Source: Sphingomonadaceae bacterium
GTDB lineage: Bacteria; Pseudomonadota; Alphaproteobacteria; Sphingomonadales; Sphingomonadaceae
Reading direction: 5' to 3'
DNA length: 18,083 bases
Assembly: GCA_019454625.1 (NCBI GenBank)
Contig: JACFNY010000001.1
Coordinates: forward strand, 1 to 18,083
Shown: piece after piece, positions 6,660 through 14,265 of the stretch
Position numbering within the stretch: position 1 is the first letter of the stretch
How the letters are laid out: every line of letters starts with the position of its first letter
The notes under the pieces: generated by a model
The model's database searches: none
Seen by the model: the letters and a program-made list of their open reading frames with translations, nothing else
What the model was told of the DNA's origin: nothing
Made by a program: the position numbers and the translations under genes

Positions 6660-6699
6660 GGCGCGGCGCTGCCCACGGCAGCGGCCGCGCCTTTTTCTT
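6660..6699 (+). terminator. Intrinsic terminator/attenuator between rplT and pheS
   Basis: GGCGCGGCGCTGCC (6660-6673) pairs with 6677-6691 over 14 bp with a single bulged G (6684), around the loop CAC, followed by TTTTTCTT (6692-6699). It begins 26 bases after the rplT stop and its T-run ends 20 bases before the pheS ATG. That leaves no room for a separate pheS promoter downstream of it, so pheST must be transcribed through it. Confidence 0.85.
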
Positions 6700-6718
6700 A
6701 GGTAACCGGGGTTCAACT

Positions 6719-7801
6719 ATGTCCGACCTTTCCGCCGAGCAGAGCGAGTGGCTCGCCAAAATCGCCGCCGCGCCCGATGCCGCCGCCGTCGAGGCGCTGC
6801 GCGTCGCCGCGCTCGGCAAGTCCGGCGCGATCACGCAGAAACTCAAGGCCCTCGGCGGCATGGACCCGGAGACGCGCAAGGCGGCGGGTGCGGCGCTCAA
6901 CGTGCTGCGCGAAGCGGTGTCGGAGGCGCTTTCCGCGCGCAAGGCAGAGCTTGAGGCTGCCGAGCTCGATGCGAAGCTTGCCGCCGAGGCGGTGGACGTC
7001 ACGCTTCCGGTCGAGCCCGCGCGGCTCGGTACGGTGCACCCGGTTTCGCAGGTGATGGACGAGCTTGCCGAGATCTTCGCTGATCTCGGCTTCGCGGTCG
7101 CGACCGGGCCGGAGATCGAGGACGACTGGCACAATTTCACCGCGCTCAACATCCCGGAATCGCATCCGGCGCGCGCGATGCACGACACCTTCTATTTCCC
7201 CGACAGACAAGCGAAGGACGGCCGCCGCTTCCTGTTGCGCACGCACACCTCGCCCGTGCAGATCCGCACGATGATGAGCCGGCAGCCGCCGATCCGCATC
7301 ATCGCGCCGGGCCGCGTCTACCGCTCGGATTCGGACGCCACCCACACGCCGATGTTCCATCAGGTCGAAGGCCTTGTCATCGACCGCAACATCCACATGG
7401 GGCACCTCAAGTGGACGCTGGAAACATTCATCAAGGCCTTCTTCGAGGTCGATGACGTGACGCTGCGCTTCCGGCCCAGCTACTTCCCCTTCACCGAGCC
7501 GTCGGCGGAGGTTGATGTCGGCTGCTCGTGGGAGGGCGGCACGCTCAGGATCGGCGGCGAAGCCTCGTGGCTCGAAATCCTCGGCTCGGGCATGGTGCAT
7601 CCGCGAGTCATCGCGGCCTGCGGCCTCGATCCCGCCGAATGGCAGGGCTTCGCCTTCGGCGCGGGCATCGACCGGCTGGCGATGCTCAAGTACGGCATGA
7701 CCGACCTTCGCGCCTTCTTCGACGGCGACGTGCGCTGGCTGAAGCACTATGGCTTCTCGCCCTTCGCCGTGCCCACGCTTTCGGGAGGAGTCGGCGCATG
7801 A
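6719..7801 (+). CDS. pheS: Phenylalanine--tRNA ligase alpha subunit
   Basis: The 360-residue catalytic subunit of the cytosolic alpha2-beta2 enzyme that charges tRNA-Phe. The N-terminal coiled-coil arm (about 1-100, Ala/Glu/Lys-rich) binds tRNA. Class II motif 2 is seen in [22 protein letters not shown] (split here by residues of the motif loop), and motif 3 in [19 protein letters not shown] near the C terminus. [22 protein letters not shown] is the conserved segment before motif 2. I chose the ATG at 6719; an in-frame ATG at 6653 would add 22 residues encoded through the terminator and has no ribosome site. The stop overlaps pheT as ATGA. Confidence 0.97.
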   Translation: MSDLSAEQSEWLAKIAAAPDAAAVEALRVAALGKSGAITQKLKALGGMDPETRKAAGAALNVLREAVSEALSARKAELEAAELDAKLAAEAVDVTLPVEPARLGTVHPVSQVMDELAEIFADLGFAVATGPEIEDDWHNFTALNIPESHPARAMHDTFYFPDRQAKDGRRFLLRTHTSPVQIRTMMSRQPPIRIIAPGRVYRSDSDATHTPMFHQVEGLVIDRNIHMGHLKWTLETFIKAFFEVDDVTLRFRPSYFPFTEPSAEVDVGCSWEGGTLRIGGEASWLEILGSGMVHPRVIAACGLDPAEWQGFAFGAGIDRLAMLKYGMTDLRAFFDGDVRWLKHYGFSPFAVPTLSGGVGA

Positions 7802-10170
7802 AGTTCACGCTTTCGTGGCTGAAGGACCACCTCGACACCACCGCTTCCTTGGACGAGATCATGCGCGGCCTCACCCGTGTCGGGCTCGAGGTCGAGGGCG
7901 TCGACAATCCCGCCGATCGTCTCGCGCCGTTCCGCGTCGCGAAGGTGCTGGAGGCCGCGCCGCATCCGCAGGCGGACAAGTTGCAGGTCTTGAAGGTGGA
8001 TACCGGCGCGGGCGAGCCCGTGCAGGTCGTCTGCGGCGCGCCAAATGCCCGCGCGGGCCTCTACGGCGTGTTCGCCGCGCCCGGCACGCACGTCCCCGGG
8101 ATCGACGTGACCTTGAAGGTCGCGGCGATCCGCGGCGTCGAATCGCACGGCATGATGTGTTCGGAGCGCGAGCTTGAGCTTTCGGACGCGCACACCGGCA
8201 TCATCGACCTTCCCGGCGCGCCCGCCGTGGGCACGCCCTTCGCCGAGGTGCTCGGCCTCGACGATCCGGTCATCGAGGTCTCGGTCACGCCGAACCGGCA
8301 GGACTGCATGGGCGTGCGCGGCATCGCGCGCGATCTCGCCGCGCTCGGCCTCGGCACGCTGAAGCCCGGCACGGTCGAAAGCATCGAAGGCCGCTACGAT
8401 TGCCCGGTCGAGATCCGCACCGACGACGCGCAAGGCTGCCCCGCCTTCTTCGGCCGCGTCGTGCAAGGTGTAAAGAACGGCCCGTCGCCCGACTGGCTCC
8501 AGCGCCGCCTCACCGCCATCGGACTTCGTCCCATCTCCGCGCTCGTTGACATTACAAACTTCATCAGCTTCGATCGCGGCCGTCCGCTCCACGTCTACGA
8601 CCTCGCCAAGCTCTCCGGTGCCGTCGTCGCCCGCCGCGCAGGCGAGGGCGAGAGCGTCGTTGCCTTGAACGGCAAGACCTACATGCTGACCCCCGAGATG
8701 ACCGTGATCGCCGACGACCGCGAGGTCCACGACATCGCCGGCATCATGGGCGGCGAGCATTCCGGCGTCGAGGATGACACCAAGGACATCCTGATCGAGT
8801 GCGCCTACTTCGACCCGGCGCGCATCGGCCGGACCGGCCGCGCCCTCGGCCTCACCTCCGACGCCCGCGCCCGCTTCGAGCGCGGCGTCGACCCGGCGTT
8901 CCTCGAAGGCGGGTTGCAACTGGCCACCCGCATGGTACTCGACCTCTGCGGCGGTGCCCCGAGCCGCGAGGTCCGCGCCGGTCAGCCGCCCGAGATCGCG
9001 CCGCAGGTCGATTACACGCCGTCGCTCACCGAACGCCTGACCGGCGTCACCGTCGATCCGGCGAAGCAGGCGGAGATTCTCGCCGCGCTCGGCTTCGCGG
9101 TCGAGACCGGCGACACATGGCGCGTCACCGCGCCCTCGTGGCGCCGCGACATCGACGGCGCCGCCGACATCGTCGAGGAGGTCGTCCGCATCTCCGGTTT
9201 CGACGCCATCCCCTCGACACCGCTGCCGCGCGCCGAGGGCGTCGCGAAGCCCACCGCCACGCCGGTCCAGCTCACCGAGCGCACGCTGCGCCGCGCCGCC
9301 GCGGCGCGCGGTCTCGACGAGGCCGTCACGTGGAGCTTCATCGCGCCGCAGGAAGCCGAGCGCTTCGGCGGCGGTGTGTTCACGCTCGAAAACCCCATCT
9401 CGGCCGATCTCGCCGTCATGCGCCCGTCGTTGCTCCCCGGCCTTGCCGCCGCAGCGCAGCGCAACAGCGATCGCGGCGCGGCGTCCATCCGCCTGTTCGA
9501 ACTCGGCCGCCGCTATCTCGGTGAGGGTGAGCGCCTGACGCTCGGCCTCGTGCTGGCGGGCGCGCGGCAGGAGAAGGACTGGCGCGACGGTGCGGCCAAG
9601 GGCTTCGACGTGTTCGATGCGAAGGCCGAGGTGCTGGCACTGCTCGCCGCCGCGGGCGCACCGGTGGAACGCGCGCAGGCCTTCACCGGTGCGAGCGCAT
9701 GGTATCACCCCGGCCGTTCCGCGAAGCTCGGCCTCGGCCCCAAGACGGTCCTTGCCGAGTTCGGCGAGTTGCACCCGCGCCTTGCCCGTGCCTTCGATCT
9801 TCAGGGCCGCGTCGCGGTCGCCGAGATATTCCTCGATGCAATCCCGGCGCCGCGCGGCAAGCGGGGCCGTTCCGTCTATGCGCCGCCCGCGTTGCAAGCG
9901 GTGACGCGCGATTTCGCCTTCGTCGCCGACAAGACGCTTGCGGCCGATGCGCTGCTCCGTGCCGTGCAGAAGGCGGAGCCGAAGCGGATCACCGCGGTTC
10001 GCCTGTTCGACCTGTTCGAAGGCGCAGGCATCGAGCCGGGCAAGCGCTCGCTCGCCGTGCGCGTGACGTTGCAGCCGGACGAGCGCAGCTTCACGGAAGA
10101 CGAGCTTTCCGCGATCGCCGGAAAGATCGTCGCTTCGGCGCGCGGCGTCGGCGCGGACCTCCGCGAATAG
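7798..10170 (+). CDS. pheT: Phenylalanine--tRNA ligase beta subunit
   Basis: The 790-residue partner of PheS, of normal length. Domains in order are: N-terminal module with an EMAP/OB tRNA-binding fold (about 40-150, [23 protein letters not shown]); the B3/B4 region that carries editing of mischarged Tyr-tRNA-Phe (about 210-380); the B5 domain (about 400-470); a catalytic-like core (about 490-680); and the C-terminal ferredoxin-fold anticodon-binding domain (about 700-790, from [17 protein letters not shown]). GGAGGAG precedes the ATG by about 7 bases. The ATGA overlap with pheS implies translational coupling for the 1:1 subunit ratio. Confidence 0.97.
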   Translation: MKFTLSWLKDHLDTTASLDEIMRGLTRVGLEVEGVDNPADRLAPFRVAKVLEAAPHPQADKLQVLKVDTGAGEPVQVVCGAPNARAGLYGVFAAPGTHVPGIDVTLKVAAIRGVESHGMMCSERELELSDAHTGIIDLPGAPAVGTPFAEVLGLDDPVIEVSVTPNRQDCMGVRGIARDLAALGLGTLKPGTVESIEGRYDCPVEIRTDDAQGCPAFFGRVVQGVKNGPSPDWLQRRLTAIGLRPISALVDITNFISFDRGRPLHVYDLAKLSGAVVARRAGEGESVVALNGKTYMLTPEMTVIADDREVHDIAGIMGGEHSGVEDDTKDILIECAYFDPARIGRTGRALGLTSDARARFERGVDPAFLEGGLQLATRMVLDLCGGAPSREVRAGQPPEIAPQVDYTPSLTERLTGVTVDPAKQAEILAALGFAVETGDTWRVTAPSWRRDIDGAADIVEEVVRISGFDAIPSTPLPRAEGVAKPTATPVQLTERTLRRAAAARGLDEAVTWSFIAPQEAERFGGGVFTLENPISADLAVMRPSLLPGLAAAAQRNSDRGAASIRLFELGRRYLGEGERLTLGLVLAGARQEKDWRDGAAKGFDVFDAKAEVLALLAAAGAPVERAQAFTGASAWYHPGRSAKLGLGPKTVLAEFGELHPRLARAFDLQGRVAVAEIFLDAIPAPRGKRGRSVYAPPALQAVTRDFAFVADKTLAADALLRAVQKAEPKRITAVRLFDLFEGAGIEPGKRSLAVRVTLQPDERSFTEDELSAIAGKIVASARGVGADLRE

Positions 10171-10282
10171 GTACGAGCGTTTTGCAAGTGCTGACGGGAT
10201 TTACCCTGTCGGCGAACCATGAAGCGCTTGCGAGCCATGGTTTCGGCATCCCGTTTTCAGGTCGGTTTTGCGTGCTTTTTTG

Positions 10283-10313
10283 ACGCCGCGGCACGGCGTT
10301 TGGTAGTTTTTCT
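10283..10313 (+). terminator. Possible terminator downstream of pheT
   Basis: ACGCCG (10283-10288) and CGGCGT (10294-10299) form a 6-bp stem with a 5-base loop, followed by a T-rich stretch to 10312 including TTTTT. It lies 113 bases after the pheT stop and 28 before the next ATG. The same stretch contains TTGACG (10280-10285) 18 bases before TAGTTT (10304-10309), so a weak promoter for the downstream gene is the competing reading. Confidence 0.45.
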
Positions 10314-10340
10314 TAAGGTTCGGCCGGTAACCATGGCACC

Positions 10341-12650
10341 ATGCCTTTGTCCCGGGTCTTCGAGCCGATCACGGCGCTTGCGCGAAAGTGCAAGCCTTTG
10401 CTGTGGCTTATGCTCGTGTCGGGCCTCATGGGTATTGCGGCCTTCATGGAGCCCGTCGACCTCGCGCTCCTCACGCTGCGCAACAAGATCCGCGCGCAAC
10501 CGGTCAGCGGCGAGGTGGTCGTTGTCGGGATCGACGACGAGTCCATCGCGGCGACCGGCCCCTGGCCCTGGAACCGTGCGCGTCTCGCGGCGCTGACCGA
10601 CCGACTGTTCGCGGCCGGTGCCGATCGGGTTTTCTTCGACCTTTACCTGCCGCCGCTCGATCCGGAGGGAGATCGCGCGTTTTCGAAGGTCATAGACCGG
10701 CATCCGGGCGCCGTGTTCCTCGCCAGCACGAACGACTACACCGCTGACGGAAAGGTACGCGTCCTGGAGCCGTCGAGCCTCGGCGGCACCGCCGAGGTGG
10801 TTTCGACGATGAAGTTCCTGCGCTACTGGAATGGCGTCCCCGATCTTGCCTATCGGCAGATCATCGGAGACAGGGTGCGCAGGTCGATGGAAACCGCGAT
10901 CGCCGGGGTGGACGGCCCGCTCGGGGCGCGGTTCCCGATCGACTATGCTTACACGCTGGGGTCGATCCCCTATGCGAGCGCGGCGGATGTCCTCACCGGG
11001 CAGTCGGTGCCCGATGTCAACGGGCGCACGGTCGTGGTCGGCCTCAATTCGAAAACGCTTTCGGCACGTCTCGCCGTGCCGGGGCAGGGTCAGGTGACGA
11101 GTGTTTTCGTCACGGTTCTGGGTGCGGAAACGCTGAAGGCCGGAAAGCCCGCCGTGCTGGGCTGGTGGCCGCTCTGGCTCTTGGCAGCAGCCGTTTCGGC
11201 GGTGTTGGTCTACGGCAGAAACCGGCTCAAATGGATGCTCGGTGTGCCGGGCCTTGCTGCGCTTCTGGTGCTTCCGTTGGTTCTCGAACACGCCCATGTG
11301 TTTGTCGAAGTGGCGCCTGCGCTGCTGCTGGCCGCAGGTTCGCTTGTCATCTTCGCATGGCGGCGGGTGCTCGAACGCCGGCGGGAACTCGGTCTCGTGC
11401 ATCCCGTTTCGGGCCTGCCCACCGTCAACGCGATGCTTCGACGCGAGGATCTCATCTCGTCGGAGCTCCTGATCGCCGCGCGTGTACGCCGCTTCGCCGA
11501 CATCGTCAGCACGCTGCCGCCCGATTTCGAACATGAACTCACGAAGCTCATCGCCGCGCGGCTGTCGATCGGCACGACGGGCGCGCAGCTCTGGCACGGC
11601 GACGACGGCAATTTCGTCTGGCTGACCAATGCCTCCGAGCTTGAACTGGTCGTGGACCAGTTCAAGGCGATGCAGCTGATCTTCCGCAGCCCCATCAAGG
11701 TGGCCGAGCGCAGCTATGATGTCGACGTTGCCTTCGGTATTGATCGCGAAACCGCGATGCCGATGTCGCACCGCCGTGCCAGCGCCCTTGCGGCCGCACA
11801 TGCGGCGAGCGAGGAAGGCGTCTGCTGGATGGTGCACGATCCGGCGGCGGCGAAGGCCAAGGAATGGAAGCTGTCGCTGCTCGGTGAGCTCGACGATGCA
11901 CTCGAGTCCGGCCACATCTGGGTTGCCTACCAGCCGCAGCTCGATCTCAGGACGGCGACGATTTGCGGCGCCGAGGCACTGGTGCGCTGGACGCATCCGG
12001 TGCGCGGCCCCATCAGCCCGATGGATTTCGTCGAGATCGCCGAACGTAACGGTCGGATCGGCAAGGTCACGGCCTTCGTTCTCGATCGCGCGGGTGCGGT
12101 GACGCGCGACGTTCTGCGCCGCAATCCGGCATTCCGGATGTCGGTCAACCTGTCGCCGAGCGAACTGTCTTCCCGCATGATCGTGGATGTCGTGCGATCC
12201 GTGCTCGTGCGCTATCAGATTCCCCCGGCCGCGCTCGTTCTCGAGATCACGGAGACGGCGGCGATCGCGGAAGGGCAGGCTGCGCTCGCCACGCTGGGCG
12301 AACTTCGCGCGCTCGGCATCGGCATCGCCATCGACGACTACGGCACCGGCATGTCGACGCTGGAGTATCTGCGGAAGATCCCCGCGACCGAGCTCAAGAT
12401 CGACCGCCGCTTCACGAACGCGCTTCTGAACGGTCCCGCGGACCGTGCGGTGATGGTCTCGACCATCGAACTCGCGCACATCCTGGGGCTCGACGTTGTC
12501 GCGGAGGGGATCGAGACGCCCGAGCAGTTGTTCGCCCTCGCGCAGATCCGCTGCGACCGCGGTCAGGGCTATCACATCGCAAGGCCGATGGAGGATTCCG
12601 ATCTCAAGGAGATGATCGAGTATCCTGCCAAGGTTAAGGCAAGTGGTTAA
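10341..12650 (+). CDS. CHASE2 - degenerate GGDEF - EAL cyclic di-GMP phosphodiesterase
   Basis: A 769-residue membrane sensor. A first membrane helix (about 18-36) is followed by a periplasmic CHASE2 sensor domain (about 40-265; VVVVGIDDESIAATGPWPWNR at 59-79 and the closing NGRTVVVGLN are typical). Three further membrane helices lie at about 272-291, 297-314 and 322-340. Next is a GGDEF-like region (about 345-500) whose signature is replaced by HGDDGNF (419-425), so it should not make cyclic di-GMP. The EAL domain (about 505-760) keeps its catalytic set: EAL (545-547), Asn603, Glu635, DDYGTG (665-670), Lys686, Glu722 and QGY (742-744). It should therefore hydrolyse cyclic di-GMP in response to an unknown periplasmic signal. 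The ATG at 10341 lacks a clear Shine-Dalgarno. Confidence 0.93.
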   Translation: MPLSRVFEPITALARKCKPLLWLMLVSGLMGIAAFMEPVDLALLTLRNKIRAQPVSGEVVVVGIDDESIAATGPWPWNRARLAALTDRLFAAGADRVFFDLYLPPLDPEGDRAFSKVIDRHPGAVFLASTNDYTADGKVRVLEPSSLGGTAEVVSTMKFLRYWNGVPDLAYRQIIGDRVRRSMETAIAGVDGPLGARFPIDYAYTLGSIPYASAADVLTGQSVPDVNGRTVVVGLNSKTLSARLAVPGQGQVTSVFVTVLGAETLKAGKPAVLGWWPLWLLAAAVSAVLVYGRNRLKWMLGVPGLAALLVLPLVLEHAHVFVEVAPALLLAAGSLVIFAWRRVLERRRELGLVHPVSGLPTVNAMLRREDLISSELLIAARVRRFADIVSTLPPDFEHELTKLIAARLSIGTTGAQLWHGDDGNFVWLTNASELELVVDQFKAMQLIFRSPIKVAERSYDVDVAFGIDRETAMPMSHRRASALAAAHAASEEGVCWMVHDPAAAKAKEWKLSLLGELDDALESGHIWVAYQPQLDLRTATICGAEALVRWTHPVRGPISPMDFVEIAERNGRIGKVTAFVLDRAGAVTRDVLRRNPAFRMSVNLSPSELSSRMIVDVVRSVLVRYQIPPAALVLEITETAAIAEGQAALATLGELRALGIGIAIDDYGTGMSTLEYLRKIPATELKIDRRFTNALLNGPADRAVMVSTIELAHILGLDVVAEGIETPEQLFALAQIRCDRGQGYHIARPMEDSDLKEMIEYPAKVKASG

Positions 12651-12663
12651 TTTTTGCGGTTAA
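12632..12663. repeat. Three GGTTAA direct repeats at 13-bp period
   Basis: GGTTAA occurs at 12632-12637, 12645-12650 and 12658-12663, each separated by exactly 7 bases. The first two lie in the last codons and stop of the EAL gene; the third is 75 bases before the small ORF. On the other strand each reads TTAACC, the core of a CtrA half-site, but canonical CtrA pairs repeat every 11 bases, not 13. A weak promoter candidate, TTGCGG (12654-12659) and TATTCG (12677-12682) 17 bases apart, overlaps the third copy. Confidence 0.6.
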
Positions 12664-12696
12664 TGCTTGTAAACCATATTCGTTAAGCATAAGTAC

Positions 12697-12728
12697 CAGC
12701 GTGGCAGTTTGCCGTAACTGTGATGCTG
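12697..12728 (+). promoter_or_regulatory. Leader hairpin before the 26-codon ORF
   Basis: CAGCGT (12697-12702) pairs with ATGCTG (12723-12728) with one G-U pair. Then, after a 2-by-2 internal loop, CAGTT (12705-12709) pairs with AACTG (12716-12720) around the loop TGCCGT. The base of the hairpin touches the GGGGA ribosome site (12728-12732), so folding could modulate translation. Confidence 0.5.
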
Positions 12729-12738
12729 GGGAACAAAG

Positions 12739-12819
12739 ATGCGTACGAATGCGACTCGTAAGCCGGTTCAGCCTGCCAAGGGCTTCTGGGACTGGCTGTT
12801 CGGCGGCACCTACCTCTAG
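12739..12819 (+). CDS. Putative 26-residue peptide, unrecognised
   Basis: A short ORF, ATG at 12739 to TAG at 12819, with GGGGA six bases upstream of the start. The N-terminal half is basic and polar (Arg2, Arg7, Lys8, Lys14). The C-terminal half is the strongly aromatic stretch GFWDWLFGGTYL, with two Trp, two Phe and one Tyr. Net charge is about +3. It has its own leader hairpin (12697-12728), a second hairpin (12832-12852) and a very strong terminator (12862-12887), all within 250 bases. I do not recognise the peptide. It could be a small membrane-associated protein, a dual-function small RNA, or a leader peptide; the aromatic codons do not match the downstream sulfur-amino-acid enzyme, which argues against classical attenuation. 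It also contains no stretch of repeated identical codons. Confidence 0.6.
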   Translation: MRTNATRKPVQPAKGFWDWLFGGTYL

Positions 12820-12831
12820 GTGCTGTAGTTC

Positions 12832-12852
12832 GAGTGCGGCACTGCCGCTCTC
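12832..12852 (+). ncRNA. Hairpin after the 26-codon ORF
   Basis: GAGTGCGGC (12832-12840) pairs with GCCGCTCTC (12844-12852) apart from one T-T mismatch, around the loop ACT. It lies 12 bases past the ORF stop and 9 before the terminator stem. It would give the short transcript a structured 3' end, as in many small RNAs. Confidence 0.4.
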
Positions 12853-12861
12853 AATAAGAAG

Positions 12862-12887
12862 GCCCCCGGTCCCCGGGGGCTTTTTTT
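12862..12887 (+). terminator. Strong intrinsic terminator after the 26-codon ORF
   Basis: GCCCCCGG (12862-12869) and CCGGGGGC (12873-12880) form a perfect 8-bp GC stem with the 3-base loop TCC, followed by seven T (12881-12887). It is 42 bases past the small ORF and 76 before the next gene. It closes transcription from the EAL gene and the small ORF. Confidence 0.92.
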
Positions 12888-12963
12888 GTTGCAGGCGATT
12901 CGCCGGGTCCCGGCTGCGCGCGTATGCGTTGCGGGTCGGTGTCCGGAAGCGTAGGCTGGAAGC

Positions 12964-14265
12964 ATGACAGACGCAGAAACGCCGCCGGCGCGCCGCCGCG
13001 CGATGAAGCCGCAGTCGCTGGAGCTTGGCGGACGTCCGCTCCATCCTTCAACGCTTATGATGGGCTACGGCTATGATCCCGCGCTTTCCGAAGGCGCGCT
13101 GAAGCCGCCGATCTTCCTCACCTCCACCTACGTCTTCGAAAGCGCGGTGGACGGCAAGCGGTTCTTCGAAGGCATCATCGGGCGCCGACCCGGCGGCGCC
13201 GAGGGCCTCGTCTACGGCCGCTTCAACGGCCCGGATCAGGAGATACTCGAGGACCGGCTGGCGCTTTGGGAAGGGGCGGAGGATGCGCTGGTCTTCTCGA
13301 CCGGCATGTCGGCCATCACCACGGCGCTGATGGCCTATGTGCAGCCCGGCGATGTCATCGTGCACTCGGCGCCGCTCTATGCCGCGACGGAAAAGCTGAT
13401 CGACGCCGTGATCGGCAAGTTCTCGGTCGGCTGGATGGATTTTCGCGCGTCTGCCGGCCGGGAGGGGATCGAGGCGACGCTGCGCGCGGCGAGAGCCAAG
13501 GGGCGCGTCTCCGTGATCTATCTCGAAAGCCCGGCGAACCCGACAAATGATCTCGTCGACATCGAGGCCGTGGCCGCCGCGCGCGATGCGGTGTTCGCGG
13601 AGGGCGAGAAGCCCGTCATCATGTGCGACAACACCTTCCTCGGCCCCGTCTTCCAGGCGCCGACGCGGCACGGCGCGGACATCTCGCTCTACTCGCTCAC
13701 CAAGTACGTGGGCGGCCATTCCGACCTCGTGGGCGGGGCCTGCATCGGCGGAAGGGCCGCCCTCGCGCCTGTTCTTGCGCTGCGCAACACCATCGGCACG
13801 ATCACCGATCCGCATACCTCGTGGATGCTGCTGCGCAGCCTTGAAACGGTGCAGCTTCGCATGGAGCGGGCGGAGGCGAACGCGCGGACGCTCTGCGCGT
13901 TTCTGCGCGATCATCCGAAGATCGAACGGGTCGGCTATCTCGGCTTCCTCGAACCCGGCAGCGCGCAGCGGGACATCTATGACCGGCACTGCACCGGCTC
14001 CGGCTCGACCTTCTCGGTGATCGTGAAGGGCGGGGAGACGGAGGCGTTCCGGCTGCTCGACAACCTGAAGCTGGTGAAGCTCGCCGTCTCGCTCGGCGGC
14101 ACCGAGAGCCTTGCGAGCCATCCGGCAGCGATGACGCATCTCTCGGTGCCCGATGCGCGCAAGGCGGAACTGGGGATCAGCGACAACCTGGTTCGGGTGT
14201 CGATCGGCGTTGAACATGTTGACGATCTTGTCGCAGACTTCAGGCAAGCGCTGGAGGCTGTTTGA
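12964..14265 (+). CDS. Cystathionine gamma-synthase family PLP enzyme
   Basis: A 433-residue Cys/Met-metabolism PLP-dependent enzyme (trans-sulfuration family). Visible features are VYGRFNGP (83-90; Tyr84 and Arg86 contact the cofactor phosphate of the neighbouring subunit), FSTGMSAITTAL (111-122; phosphate-binding loop), MCDNTFLGPVFQ (220-231; Asp222 binds the pyridine nitrogen) and SLYSLTKYVGGHSD (241-254; Lys247 should carry PLP). SLGGTESLASHPAAMTH near the C terminus contains the substrate-carboxylate region. The family includes cystathionine gamma-synthase, cystathionine lyases, O-acetylhomoserine sulfhydrylase and methionine gamma-lyase. Length and the extended N terminus do not decide between them, so no symbol is given. 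The ATG at 12964 has GGAAG only two bases upstream; an ATG at 13003 is possible. It is coupled to the HAD gene by a TTGA overlap. Confidence 0.9.
   Translation: MTDAETPPARRRAMKPQSLELGGRPLHPSTLMMGYGYDPALSEGALKPPIFLTSTYVFESAVDGKRFFEGIIGRRPGGAEGLVYGRFNGPDQEILEDRLALWEGAEDALVFSTGMSAITTALMAYVQPGDVIVHSAPLYAATEKLIDAVIGKFSVGWMDFRASAGREGIEATLRAARAKGRVSVIYLESPANPTNDLVDIEAVAAARDAVFAEGEKPVIMCDNTFLGPVFQAPTRHGADISLYSLTKYVGGHSDLVGGACIGGRAALAPVLALRNTIGTITDPHTSWMLLRSLETVQLRMERAEANARTLCAFLRDHPKIERVGYLGFLEPGSAQRDIYDRHCTGSGSTFSVIVKGGETEAFRLLDNLKLVKLAVSLGGTESLASHPAAMTHLSVPDARKAELGISDNLVRVSIGVEHVDDLVADFRQALEAV

Noticed and set aside
7747..9897. Very long open frame antisense to pheT
   Set aside because: It is a mirror of the strong third-position GC bias in pheT; the sequence is Arg/Ala/Asp-rich, without domain signatures or ribosome site. 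pheT explains the region fully.
10257..12575. 772-codon open frame antisense to the EAL gene
   Set aside because: It is almost as long as the real gene but is rich in Arg, His and Gln with no recognisable domain, while the plus strand has complete CHASE2 and EAL domains.
12739..12887. Classical amino-acid attenuator with leader peptide for the downstream PLP enzyme
   Set aside because: The peptide contains no Cys and only the initiator Met. Its Trp and Phe residues do not match the expected end products, and I see no alternative antiterminator pairing with the GC stem.
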